In this document: in pieces, positions 1 through 7,786 of the stretch | Numbering within the stretch: the stretch's first letter is position 1 | Layout: the number at the start of each line of letters is the position of its first letter | IMG/VR virus record: IMGVR_UViG_3300046499_000487 | Location: 1 to 37,175 of that record | Source of the DNA: a virus | Length of the DNA stretch: 37,175 bases | Direction: 5' to 3' (one strand) | Position numbers and translations under genes: made by a program | The notes under the pieces: model-generated | Told to the model about the DNA's origin: nothing | What the model saw: the letters and a program-made list of their open reading frames with translations, nothing else | The model's database searches: none

Positions 1-56
1 TACAGCTCGTCGAGGTCGTCGTCGTTGATGCTGCTCGCGGTGTGCCGCTTGCTCAT
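1..56 (-). CDS. Partial small phage protein, cut by window edge
   Basis: The first 18 codons of a gene that leaves the window on the left: ATG at 56, product beginning MSKRHTASSINDDDLDEL. A ribosome binding site AGGAAGGA lies 9 bases upstream of the ATG. The ATG overlaps the upstream gene's stop as ATGA, so it belongs to the same operon. The acidic start resembles short coiled-coil proteins common in Streptomyces phages (family memory, not a search). No function can be assigned. Confidence 0.6.
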   Translation of the reverse strand, partial: MSKRHTASSINDDDLDEL

Positions 57-427
57 GCGGTGCTGTCCTTCCTGGTGCAGGTGGCCGGGTCGTGCTGGGC
101 GCCGGCGGTTGCCCACCAGACCTCGCAGCAGGCGGAGGCCAGGGCGGCGGCGACGGCGAGTTCGGCGCCCGGGGTGCGGCGCGGGAGCTTCGAGGGGTGG
201 GCACGGTCGACAGTGCTGATCGCGTCCTCGACGAGGGCCCGCGCGCTCGTCACGGTGTCCGCGTTCGCGACCTCGCGGACGAGCGCGACCATGGGGACGA
301 GGGAGCAGGCGGCCAAAGCGGGAACGGCCCAGGCGGCGCCGTAGAGGGCTTGCTGAATGGTGGCGTAGGCGAGGAACAGGGCGGCGACGATGTGCATCGC
401 GCACACGATGCGGGCGGTTCGAGTCAT
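53..427 (-). CDS. Small two-helix membrane protein
   Basis: This 124-residue protein has two hydrophobic stretches near the N-terminus (about residues 9-27 and 33-50). A mixed tail follows, with a short Ala/Cys-rich hydrophobic patch at about 90-104 and a charged C-terminus. It starts at ATG 427 after GGAGGGACCC, inside a 65 bp segment that also occurs before the methyltransferase gene. It is translationally coupled to the next gene by ATGA. Its place at the end of the early operon, after helicase and methyltransferase, suggests an accessory early protein. I do not recognise a family; superinfection exclusion is one possibility but is not shown by the sequence. Confidence 0.65.
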   Translation of the reverse strand: MTRTARIVCAMHIVAALFLAYATIQQALYGAAWAVPALAACSLVPMVALVREVANADTVTSARALVEDAISTVDRAHPSKLPRRTPGAELAVAAALASACCEVWWATAGAQHDPATCTRKDSTA

Positions 428-489
428 GGGTCCCTCCGTGGTGTGATGGGTGGAGGGCCGGGCCTGATAGCGACAGGCCCGGCCTGCTA
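425..489 (-). repeat. Intercistronic stop-to-start repeat, copy 1
   Basis: The segment runs from the stop codon (TAG, 489-487) of the methyltransferase gene to the start codon (427-425) of the next gene. It contains a perfect 10 bp stem, GCCGGGCCTG and CAGGCCCGGC with a 7-base loop, followed by a ribosome binding site. A near-identical segment lies at 1567-1629; the two differ by a few substitutions and small indels. No T-run follows the stem, so a terminator or a translation-control hairpin are both possible. Confidence 0.85.
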
Positions 490-1569
490 GGCGGCGGCGA
501 GGACGGCGGGGGCAGCCACCGGGATACCGGTGGCGGCAGACAGGACGTGCGCGGCGAGCCGCGGCGGGACCGCGTTGGCGATCTGCAAGAAGCGGCGCGA
601 CTCGCTCCCGTGGAACGGGTAGTCGGCGCGGAAGCTCTGGAGGATCGCGGCCTCGGCGAGCAGGAGCGGGCGCTTCTCAAGGTCGTCGTGGCCGTCGACC
701 TTGACCCACACGTAGTCGTGGCGGGAGTGGCCAGCGACGAGGGTTCCGGCGGGCTGGTCCAGGCGGCGCACGGTGGCGTTCGACCGCTTGCCCTGCCGCA
801 GGACCCACCAGGAGCGGGCCTTCTCCGTCAGCGTGCGAGCAGGCTCGTCACACGGCCACTCGTTGCCACCGGACGTCTTGCGTTCGCCGCGGGTGCGGAC
901 CCACAGGCCGGGCTCCAGGCCGAGCGTGTCGGCCATGGTCACCCACGGCAGACGCGACTCACCGAACAGATCCACCTCGGTGTGCTCGCCGTGCGTCGGT
1001 GCCGGCGCAGTCACCGACCGGACCCGGGAGGCGATCAAGATGGCGCGCCTGCGTGTCTGCGGCACCCCCCAGTCCGCGGCGTTCAGCACGCCGGTCCAGG
1101 TGCTGTATCCCCATCCGTGCAGCACCCCGGCGTACTGCTTCCACAGCGGCAGCACTCCGGGCACCTGCTCCAGGCACACCCATTCGGGGCGCAGGTCGTA
1201 CAGCCACCGCATGGGCTCCGCGGCGAGGATGGACTTCTTGTCCTTGCAGGAGGTCGCGAGACCGGCGCGTGTGTCTCGCCCGTGGGCGAGGTCGTGCACG
1301 GCTTGGTGGACGTGTGGCAGGTCGGTGACGCCCTTCTGCTTTCCGGCTTGCGAGTAGGGCGTGCACACCGGCGAGCCGATCACCTTGACGCGCGGGCTGG
1401 CGAAGGGAGCGGTCGGGTACTGCGTGACGTCGCACTGGATCGTCGCGTGCCCGGCGGTGTGCGACGTGCGGGCCGCGTCGCCATCGATCTCCAGGCCGAC
1501 GTCAGCGAGGCCGAGTTGGGCGAGCCCCTCGGTCCAGCCGCGGGGGCCGGCGAACAGGTCCACGATCAT
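487..1569 (-). CDS. DNA cytosine-5 methyltransferase
   Basis: A 360-residue C5-type DNA methyltransferase, expected to transfer methyl from S-adenosylmethionine to cytosine in phage DNA, probably protecting it from host restriction. Visible motifs are the AdoMet-binding DLFAGPRGW (4-12), the catalytic Cys in GSPVCTPYS (C69), EQV at 134-136 in place of the canonical ENV, QTRRR (171-175), and ANAVPP near the C-terminus (331-336). A variable region at about 220-290 would be the target-recognition part. Motif IV reads P-V-C rather than P-P-C, which is unusual. The ATG at 1569 follows AGGA at good spacing, within repeat copy 2. No restriction partner is visible, so it is probably solitary. Target sequence unknown. 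Confidence 0.88.
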   Translation of the reverse strand: MIVDLFAGPRGWTEGLAQLGLADVGLEIDGDAARTSHTAGHATIQCDVTQYPTAPFASPRVKVIGSPVCTPYSQAGKQKGVTDLPHVHQAVHDLAHGRDTRAGLATSCKDKKSILAAEPMRWLYDLRPEWVCLEQVPGVLPLWKQYAGVLHGWGYSTWTGVLNAADWGVPQTRRRAILIASRVRSVTAPAPTHGEHTEVDLFGESRLPWVTMADTLGLEPGLWVRTRGERKTSGGNEWPCDEPARTLTEKARSWWVLRQGKRSNATVRRLDQPAGTLVAGHSRHDYVWVKVDGHDDLEKRPLLLAEAAILQSFRADYPFHGSESRRFLQIANAVPPRLAAHVLSAATGIPVAAPAVLAAA

Positions 1570-1629
1570 GGGTTTCCTCCGTGGTGTGGGTGGAGGGCCG
1601 GGCCTGATAGCGACAGGCCCGACCGGCTA
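1567..1629 (-). repeat. Intercistronic stop-to-start repeat, copy 2
   Basis: The second copy of the segment at 425-489, here spanning exactly from the helicase stop codon to the methyltransferase start codon. The stem is slightly decayed: 8 perfect pairs (CGGGCCTG/CAGGCCCG), then one mismatch. The loop and the purine-rich ribosome binding site are conserved. Confidence 0.85.
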
Positions 1630-3234
1630 CGCGGCGGTGGCGAGCAGGGAGTCGAGGACCGACGTCACGTGCTCGGTGTCGATCAGGTCGGCGATCTCGC
1701 CAGCGGTGGCCTGCCGGGGGACGGTGATCCCGCGGCGGCGGCACAGGCCGAGCTGCTTGGGGCTGGGCTTGCCCGAGCGCCAGCGGGCCCGGCGGTCGAC
1801 GAACGCGCCCGGGGTCAGGACGCGGGCCTGCTGCTCCAGCCACGCCAGCGCCTCGCCGAGCGGCCGGGCGGTGTCCTCGCGCGGCGGCTGCACTCCGGCG
1901 TCCGCCGTCCAGCGCCGCATCCGGTAGAGACGTGAGCCCGAGTCCCGGACCAGGAAGAGCACCATCGAGTTCGAGACGCGGATGAACCAGGTACCGGCGG
2001 GCGTCCGCAGCCAGCGGATCGACGAGCCGCCGAACAGGTTGATCTCCTCGGCCGTAACCTGGGCGACCAGCGTCCGGCGCTGCTCCGTGGAGGCGTGCTC
2101 CTCGGCGACCTGCCGCAGGCTCTTGCCCTCCTCGGCCTGGCCGATCTCCCGCTCGGTGAGGTCGACCATGCTGGCGAGCTTGTGGCGGGATGCCGCGCCC
2201 ATGACGTCGAGCAGCAGCGCGTCCTTCTTGCCGGGCGCCAGGCGCAGCCCGCGGCCGACCATCTGCACGTACAGGCCAGGGCTCTTGGTGGGACGGGCGA
2301 CGACGATGCACGCCGTGTGCGGGGCGTCGAACCCCTCCGTCAGAACCATGCAGTTGGTGAGCACCTGGACGTCACCGGCCACGTATCGGGCGAGGGTGGC
2401 GCGGCGTTCGTCGCGGCCCATGTCGCCCCACACCGGGGCCGCGCTGATGCCGACCGCCGTCAGGGCGGCCGCCGCCTGCTGCGCGGTCGCCACGGTCGGC
2501 GTGAAGACCACGCCCGCCCGGTCGGCCGCGTGATCGACGTACGCCTTCGCGATGGCGTCCAGAGCGCCCGACTCTTCGAGGGCCTTGCCGAGCTGGCCGT
2601 CGACTAGGTCGCCGCCGCGGGTGCGCACCTTGTTGAGGTCGAGGGTGTCGACCGTGATGGCCTTGCCGCGGACGTCGCAGAGGTAGCCGTCGCTGATCAT
2701 GTCGAGGATGTCGAGGCGGAAGACCACGTCCTGCCAGACCTCGGCGAGGCCGCCGTCCGTGCGCGTCATCGTCGCCGTGAAGCCGGCCACCGGCACGCCG
2801 TCCCAGGCGCCGAAGTGGCGGAGCACCTCCATATAGGTCGGGGCCGCGGCGTGGTGGCACTCGTCGACGATGATCAGGCCGATGTCGCGGATGGCCTCGC
2901 GGCGCCGGGCAACGGCCAAGGTCTGGACGCTGGCCACGATCACGTCGGCGTCCTGGTGGTCGTCGCGCTGCGCCTTGACGATGCCGACGCGCAGCATCGG
3001 GTCGACGGCGAGGAGCTTGGAAGCGGCCTGCTCGATCAGCTCCTCTCGGTGGGCGATGACCAGGGCTCGGCGTCCGCCGAGGCTGTCGAGCATCTGGTGC
3101 GCCAGGTGGGAGAACACCACGGTCTTGCCGGCGCCGGTGGGCAGGACGACGGCCAGACGGTTGCGGCCGTCGGCCCATCCCTTGCGCAGGGCGGTGATGG
3201 CGTCGAGTTGGTAGGGGCGGGGGGTGAAGGACAT
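1627..3234 (-). CDS. Superfamily 2 DEAD/DEAH-type helicase
   Basis: A 535-residue ATP-dependent helicase or translocase of superfamily 2 (type III restriction/XPB-like fold). Motifs in order: Q-like start FTPRPYQLDA, motif I LPTGAGKT (31-38), motif II DECHH (124-128), motif III TAT (153-155), motif V MVLTEGFDAP (296-305), and motif VI QMVGRGLR (324-331). The last roughly 150 residues (380-535) form an extension I cannot assign. It probably unwinds DNA during phage replication, as it lies across a putative origin from the primase-polymerase gene. The ATG at 3234 has GAGGTG upstream. It is followed by the methyltransferase gene in the same direction. Confidence 0.9.
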   Translation of the reverse strand: MSFTPRPYQLDAITALRKGWADGRNRLAVVLPTGAGKTVVFSHLAHQMLDSLGGRRALVIAHREELIEQAASKLLAVDPMLRVGIVKAQRDDHQDADVIVASVQTLAVARRREAIRDIGLIIVDECHHAAAPTYMEVLRHFGAWDGVPVAGFTATMTRTDGGLAEVWQDVVFRLDILDMISDGYLCDVRGKAITVDTLDLNKVRTRGGDLVDGQLGKALEESGALDAIAKAYVDHAADRAGVVFTPTVATAQQAAAALTAVGISAAPVWGDMGRDERRATLARYVAGDVQVLTNCMVLTEGFDAPHTACIVVARPTKSPGLYVQMVGRGLRLAPGKKDALLLDVMGAASRHKLASMVDLTEREIGQAEEGKSLRQVAEEHASTEQRRTLVAQVTAEEINLFGGSSIRWLRTPAGTWFIRVSNSMVLFLVRDSGSRLYRMRRWTADAGVQPPREDTARPLGEALAWLEQQARVLTPGAFVDRRARWRSGKPSPKQLGLCRRRGITVPRQATAGEIADLIDTEHVTSVLDSLLATAA

Positions 3235-3560
3235 GGGTCACCTCGTTCCGGTGGAAGGGAGAGAGGGGCGGTACGCGCTGCGTACCGGCTGCGTACCGGC
3301 TGCGTACCGGGGTGAAAGCGGGGTTGACCTGCTGTTATGTCTCTCTAGAGAGCTAGTGGTACGCAGGTACGCAGAAACACACAGGGGTCTATGTGTGCGC
3401 GCTCGCACGCACACGCGCGCACACACGCACACGCCGGAGGGGTGCCATTTCCTGGCGGCTGCGTACCACCCTGAGAACGGGTCTCGGGATACCGCTGACC
3501 TGCGGCGATGGGGTCCGGCGGGTGGTACGCAGATCGTGCGTACCACCGTCGTCGCGGCGC
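3235..3560. other. Putative origin of replication (gene-free gap)
   Basis: This 326 bp gap lies between the primase-polymerase stop and the helicase start. It holds nine copies of GGTACGC/GCGTACC, a 12 bp perfect palindrome CTCTCTAGAGAG (3341-3352), an alternating purine-pyrimidine tract (31 bases at 3404-3434, able to form Z-DNA), and an 11 bp perfect inverted repeat GGTGGTACGCA-5-TGCGTACCACC (3521-3547). Iterons beside a replication gene are the usual sign of an origin in plasmids and phages. The 3521-3547 hairpin might also terminate primase transcription. Confidence 0.6.
3270..3544. repeat. Nine GGTACGCAG iterons
   Basis: The heptamer GGTACGC or its complement starts at 3270, 3280, 3291, 3302, 3358, 3366, 3461, 3524 and 3538. 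Three copies (3280-3308) are head-to-tail with an exact 11 bp period, about one helical turn. Most copies extend to GGTACGCAG, and four to GTGGTACGCA or very close to it. Both orientations are present. This density in one short gap is far above chance. Confidence 0.85.
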
Positions 3561-6440
3561 TCATGCCGCCTCGTCCTCGTCGCCGAAGCCGATGCCTTCG
3601 GGCGTGAAAGCGAGGCACTTCGCGCGGGCGCCGTCGAACCGGCGCGGCACGAGGTGCGCGGGCCGCTGGCTCTTCAGCGTCTTCAGGTACTCGGCATCGA
3701 CCCAACTGCCGACTACGGCGTCGAGGGAGTAGCCCGCATCCGCGAGGATCTTGCGGACCCGCTCGGGCAGGAGTGCTACCTCGGCGACGCCGTCCTTGGT
3801 CGACAGCACGCCGAGCCATCCCGAGTACGGCGGCTTGTCGTGCATGGCCGCCTTGGTCGCTGTGAACAGCTCGTGTGCGTGGCCCGCGACGTACTCGCGG
3901 AGGACGTCCAGGGCCATGTCGGGCCGGTTGTCGGTCGGGTTGTGAGCGGTGAACAGTGAGCGCCACACGTCGTTCGGGAGAGGCTCGTACGGCAGCAGCC
4001 CGATGTGACACGCCAGCGCCTCGGCGAAGGCGAGGACGGCCACCATCGGTGCGCGCCGGTTGGTCATGTCGCCGCCGCCGCGGAACTCGTCCACGAGGGC
4101 GCGGTGCTTCTCCTTCAGCCCCTCGCGGCCGTTCGGCTTGGCGAGGCCGCTGAGGATGTACTGCACGAACTCGGGGCCGGCGTGCCCGTGGTGGGTGAGG
4201 ACGCCCTCGCGGGCGGCCGCCGCCGTCGGGCCGCCCCCCTCGCCGAAGGGGGCGATCGTCGTTCCGAGGATGCGGGCCGCCGCGCCCTGGCTGGTCGTGA
4301 AGGACAGCGCCGGCCGCTCGCCGGACGACAGGAGGATGGTCTCCCAGGGCAGCATGTTGCCGAACGCCCCACCCGACCGGGCTTTGCCGTGGTTCATCGG
4401 GAGCTGGTAGAGCACCTCGTCGATGAGCGTGTCGTCGGTGACGGCCATCGTCTCGTCGAAGACGGTGACGATCCCGCGCACGAGGTTCAGCCGCTTCTCG
4501 ATGGCGTACAACGTGGTCCGCCAGTTGCTCATTGCGGAGGCGTGTTCCGAGGGGTCGGCCCACACGCTGAGCGCGACCTGGAGCGCGGTGGTCTTGCCCT
4601 TGGTGGAGCGGCTGGAGATGTCCAGCGTGAAGGAGTTCAGGCCGAGCGGCTTGAGCAGTGGGGCCGCGAGCGCGGCGGCCACGGCGACGCGCGGCACCGG
4701 GTAGTCGGCCAGGCGGCCGACGGTCTCCTGCCAGCCCTCCAGCGTCCCTTTCCTGGCGTGCGCTCGGGCCGGGCCGCGCTGCTCCTCGAACGGCGTGTCG
4801 ACCTTGATGCCGTCCTCGGGGGAGGACACGAACGTTCCGTCGTCCTGCCAGCCCAACCATCGAGCCAACTGCTCGGACGGGATGCGCCCGACGTTGCCCG
4901 CCTCGAACTCGGCCAGCCACTTCTCGACAGCCCGCGCGTCACCCTCGACGGCGGGCAGGCCCGCGCTGCCCAGCGTCTCGATCAACTTCCGACCGCGCTT
5001 CGCCGTCTCGCGGCTGACGATCCGGGAGATCCTGCGCGGGCGGCCGAGGCTCCGGTCGATCCACGACAGCTCCACGTACTGGTCGCCCTCGGGATCCTCG
5101 AACGTGGCGGTGATGACCAGGGGCGCGAAGGTCACGCGCAGCCAGTTCTCGCCGCTGGTGCTCAGCACCTCCACGCCGCGGCCTGTGACCCGGTAGTCGT
5201 ACGGCGTACGGACCGTGGCCGGGAGGCCGAACGTGTCGGCGTAGTCGAACCCCTCGGAGTCTCGAGCGGTGACGTCCTGCTGCGCCTGCTCGTCGGCCCT
5301 GGCGTGCTCGTCCCCGGCGGCGGCCGCAGCCTCCGGAGCAGGGCTCGCGGGCGCGGCGGCCTGAGCCGGCGCGGCAGCGGGTGCACCGACCGGGGCGAGG
5401 TGGCGACTCCCGTAGCCCTGCCGCGCCAGCTCACGCGCGGCGGCCTTGTGGTCGCCACCGTGGGCGAGCAGGGCGTACGCGCCGAACTTCGAGTAGGGGA
5501 CCTCGCTCTGGAACTCGGAGCCGGTGGCGAAGACGTACAGCCGGTCGCGGTCGTCCTTGCCTGTCGTCGCCTTCACGCCGCCGACGCCGTCCGCCCACCC
5601 CCAGTAGGTCTCGCTGCCACGGGTGTTCAGCGGGCGGAAGACGCCCCGGAGGATGTCCGCCCAGTCGGCGCGCGCCTCGAAGTCGTCGCCAGGTCGCAGG
5701 CTCCCGTCGGACCGGGGCGGCGCGGGGCGCGGTGCGGTCTTCGGCGCCTCGGGCTGGGGGAGTTGATCGACCATGTGACAGATGTCGCGGATGGCGCCGA
5801 CGGTCTCGGCGTCGATGGTCGGGATGGTGTCGGGACCGCCGACGAGAAGGACGTACGGGCGCCCGGTCTCGTGGACTGTTCCGCCGGACGGCTCGACCAG
5901 GCCGTAGCCGCCCTCGCCGCGGGTCTCGATCAGGACGCGGACGATGCGTGCGTTCGGCTTCTCGCGGAGCCGCTGCCGCTCGTCCTCGGTGTACTCGTCC
6001 TCGCGAGCGAGGCGGCTGGCCAACTTCGTGTTGCCCGGAACACCGCCGCCTTCGACGCGGACGCGGTAGTGCCGGCCGCCGCGCGGGGATTCGGTCACCC
6101 AGCCGCTGCGGATCGCGGCCCACGCCTCGCTGATCCGAGGTCCGGACGCCTCCATGATTTCGGTGACTTCGTCGAGCAGCCCCTCGCGGATGGCGAGGCC
6201 CTCGAACTCGATCAGCTCGACGTTGCCGGACACGGCGCCGTAGACGACGGCGATACCGCGGGGCCGGTCCCCGCCGAACCATCCGTCGTGCTGCTCGGGC
6301 GTGGTGCGGGTGACCTTGTATTCGAGCCAGGACACGGCGGGCTTCTTGGTGCCGTCGGCCTTGATGGGCAGGACGCACAGGCCCGCGTCGTGCAGGGCGC
6401 GGGCTGCTGCCCGGAGGTCTGGAGTCTGCGTGTCGGTCAC
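3561..6440 (-). CDS. Primase-polymerase / DUF927-type helicase, replication initiator
   Basis: A 959-residue replication protein. Residues about 8-190 resemble the bifunctional primase/polymerase (Prim-Pol) domain: GIAVVYGAVSG (62-72), ELIEFEG with E78 and E80 where many homologues have D-x-D, PRGGRHYRV with H124, and ETRGEGGYGLVEPS at 172-185. A Pro/Ala-rich linker lies near 380-415. The C-terminal half looks like a DUF927 helicase: Walker A around K616 (KGKTT) and Walker B FDE at D662/E663. It should prime and help unwind phage DNA. I chose GTG 6440 because GGGAG lies upstream and GTGA overlaps the previous stop. Iterons follow directly after the gene. Similar proteins serve Streptomyces phages and AICEs. 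Confidence 0.85.
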   Translation of the reverse strand: MTDTQTPDLRAAARALHDAGLCVLPIKADGTKKPAVSWLEYKVTRTTPEQHDGWFGGDRPRGIAVVYGAVSGNVELIEFEGLAIREGLLDEVTEIMEASGPRISEAWAAIRSGWVTESPRGGRHYRVRVEGGGVPGNTKLASRLAREDEYTEDERQRLREKPNARIVRVLIETRGEGGYGLVEPSGGTVHETGRPYVLLVGGPDTIPTIDAETVGAIRDICHMVDQLPQPEAPKTAPRPAPPRSDGSLRPGDDFEARADWADILRGVFRPLNTRGSETYWGWADGVGGVKATTGKDDRDRLYVFATGSEFQSEVPYSKFGAYALLAHGGDHKAAARELARQGYGSRHLAPVGAPAAAPAQAAAPASPAPEAAAAAGDEHARADEQAQQDVTARDSEGFDYADTFGLPATVRTPYDYRVTGRGVEVLSTSGENWLRVTFAPLVITATFEDPEGDQYVELSWIDRSLGRPRRISRIVSRETAKRGRKLIETLGSAGLPAVEGDARAVEKWLAEFEAGNVGRIPSEQLARWLGWQDDGTFVSSPEDGIKVDTPFEEQRGPARAHARKGTLEGWQETVGRLADYPVPRVAVAAALAAPLLKPLGLNSFTLDISSRSTKGKTTALQVALSVWADPSEHASAMSNWRTTLYAIEKRLNLVRGIVTVFDETMAVTDDTLIDEVLYQLPMNHGKARSGGAFGNMLPWETILLSSGERPALSFTTSQGAAARILGTTIAPFGEGGGPTAAAAREGVLTHHGHAGPEFVQYILSGLAKPNGREGLKEKHRALVDEFRGGGDMTNRRAPMVAVLAFAEALACHIGLLPYEPLPNDVWRSLFTAHNPTDNRPDMALDVLREYVAGHAHELFTATKAAMHDKPPYSGWLGVLSTKDGVAEVALLPERVRKILADAGYSLDAVVGSWVDAEYLKTLKSQRPAHLVPRRFDGARAKCLAFTPEGIGFGDEDEAA

Positions 6441-6667
6441 CGGTGCTCCCCGTGGTACTGGCTCAGGTGACGGGTCTTGATCCCGTCGATGAACGCCCTG
6501 ATGGCGGAGGGCTTGATCGGTTCTTCGCGGGGCTTCTGGCACCCCGGGCGGTAGCACTCGTAGTGAGCGCGGTGGTTCTGCGCGTTGATGACCAGCAGGC
6601 CCGCGATCTGCTGGGCCGAGGCCGTGCGGCCCGGGGTGTCCCGGGCGCGCACGGCGGTGCCGGTCAA
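6437..6667 (-). CDS. Small hypothetical protein
   Basis: A 76-residue protein starting at TTG 6667, coupled to the upstream stop by TTGA and to the primase gene by GTGA. The start has GGGGG just upstream. It includes a HYECYRPGCQK segment with two cysteines and a histidine, possibly a small metal site, and a charged C-terminus. Its tight coupling to the primase-polymerase gene suggests a role in replication. The family is not recognised, and the TTG start is the least certain part. Confidence 0.55.
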   Translation of the reverse strand: MTGTAVRARDTPGRTASAQQIAGLLVINAQNHRAHYECYRPGCQKPREEPIKPSAIRAFIDGIKTRHLSQYHGEHR

Positions 6668-7143
6668 CGGGCCCCCGAGACGCGCGCGTTCCAGGCTTCG
6701 AGCGTCTCGGTGTGGCCGGCCGCCACGGACTCCTGGAAGTCGCGGGCGAGCCTCAGCTCTTCGTCGCGGCGGGCGATCTCTTCGCGGAGCTGGAACAGCG
6801 TGGTCGTGGGGTGCTGGCCCTGCGGGACGATCGCCATGCCGGTGCCCTCTGCGGTCCAGATGACGGCGGCCTTGGGGAGCTGCTCCTCGTCGGTGGCTCT
6901 CGACTCGTGCAGGGTGATGTGGTGCTGGGCGGCGACCTGGCGGAGGGACTCGCGGGCCAGGAAGGACGCCACCCACGCGTAGATCGTGTCCGGGGCACCG
7001 GTGATCCTGATCAGTTCGCCGATGGCGTCGAGGCACTCGGCGACGTCGGGCTCGGCGAGCAGCTTGCTCGCCTCGATGGCGGCCAGGGCGCGGGCGACGT
7101 CGGGCGTGGTGGACGGCGTGGCTGCCGTGGGAAGCTCTCGCAT
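6664..7143 (-). CDS. Hypothetical early protein, helical
   Basis: A 159-residue protein rich in Ala, Glu and Arg, predicted largely helical. Residues about 118-140 (QLREEIARRDEELRLARDF) look like a short coiled coil. The ATG at 7143 follows ACGGGG. It sits in the early operon between the helix-turn-helix genes and the primase-polymerase, with a 4-base overlap to the following gene. I do not recognise a family; a replication or regulatory accessory role is inferred from position only. Confidence 0.65.
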   Translation of the reverse strand: MRELPTAATPSTTPDVARALAAIEASKLLAEPDVAECLDAIGELIRITGAPDTIYAWVASFLARESLRQVAAQHHITLHESRATDEEQLPKAAVIWTAEGTGMAIVPQGQHPTTTLFQLREEIARRDEELRLARDFQESVAAGHTETLEAWNARVSGAR

Positions 7144-7160
7144 TGAGCGGACCCCGTTCT

Positions 7161-7481
7161 CTACTTGCTGGCGCTTGTGGGTGCGGACTGCTCTGCTGAC
7201 GGCGCCTCCGGCTGGACCCCGGGGGCGCTGTCGTCTTCGGTGGCTGATGCCGACTGGACCTCGGCGTCAGCGGTCTCGGGCAGGCCGAGGTAGCGGAGGA
7301 GATCGGCTCGGCGGACGCGGAGGGCGCGGCCGAGCGGGATTACCTCGATGGGGAACTCGGCGTCCCGGACGAGCTGGTAGCCGAGGGTGGGCCCGATGTT
7401 CAGTGCGGCGAACGCCTGCTTCACGGACGGCATCGCGGGCAGGGCGTAGACCTGCGCGGGGGAGTACGCGACGGTCGTCAT
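7161..7481 (-). CDS. Helix-turn-helix DNA-binding protein, possible excisionase
   Basis: A 106-residue protein starting at ATG 7481, coupled by ATGA to the upstream Cro-like gene. Residues about 18-65 (SVKQAFAALNIGPTLGYQL ... LRVRRADLLRYLGL) fit the small winged HTH_17 fold used by excisionases and some Cro-like regulators. The C-terminal 40 residues are acidic, Ser/Pro-rich and probably disordered. As second gene of the early operon, beside the genetic switch, it is either an excisionase bending attachment-site DNA or an early regulator. The protein at 32378-32578 is the other excisionase candidate. Confidence 0.7.
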   Translation of the reverse strand: MTTVAYSPAQVYALPAMPSVKQAFAALNIGPTLGYQLVRDAEFPIEVIPLGRALRVRRADLLRYLGLPETADAEVQSASATEDDSAPGVQPEAPSAEQSAPTSASK

Positions 7482-7768
7482 GCGCCGGCCCGAGTCTGTG
7501 CGGGAACGAACGTCCGGCCTGTCCGTTCCATCTCGACCCACAGGACCAGGAGTCCGACGCCCAGGGCGGCGGCGATGGCCTTGGCCTTGGGCTCCGGGAC
7601 GATGCGCTGCGTCCCGGCCATCAGGGCGCCGATCGTGCCGTGTGCCACGCCAGCCTTCGCGGCGAGTTCGCGGCTGGTGATGGCCTCGCCGGTGTCAATC
7701 CGTTCCATGAGCATCTTGAGTCGGTCGCTGCTGGCGACCGCGTACATCGTCGTGGCTTCTTCGCTCAC
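7478..7768 (-). CDS. Cro-like XRE-family regulator
   Basis: A 96-residue protein with one XRE-type helix-turn-helix at about residues 15-60 (TSRELAAKAGVAHGTIGAL with flanking helices). It is the first gene of the leftward early operon and is divergent from the repressor gene, the classic Cro position. I chose GTG 7768 because GGAG lies 5 bases upstream; starts at 7822 or 7795 would run into the operator region. The C-terminus contains the hydrophobic GVGLLVLWVEM. It probably binds the TGAAC sites upstream to shut off the repressor. Confidence 0.75.
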   Translation of the reverse strand: MSEEATTMYAVASSDRLKMLMERIDTGEAITSRELAAKAGVAHGTIGALMAGTQRIVPEPKAKAIAAALGVGLLVLWVEMERTGRTFVPAQTRAGA

Positions 7769-7786
7769 GTTCACTCCACGGGATAG

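Noticed and set aside
3390-3435. CRISPR-like or simple-repeat array
   Set aside because: The GT/GC dinucleotide tract is a low-complexity alternating stretch without spacer structure. No CRISPR array is seen anywhere in the window.
4005-6470. Very long open frame on the plus strand opposite the primase gene
   Set aside because: It is an antisense shadow caused by high GC. The minus strand frame carries clear Prim-Pol and helicase motifs and good start signals.
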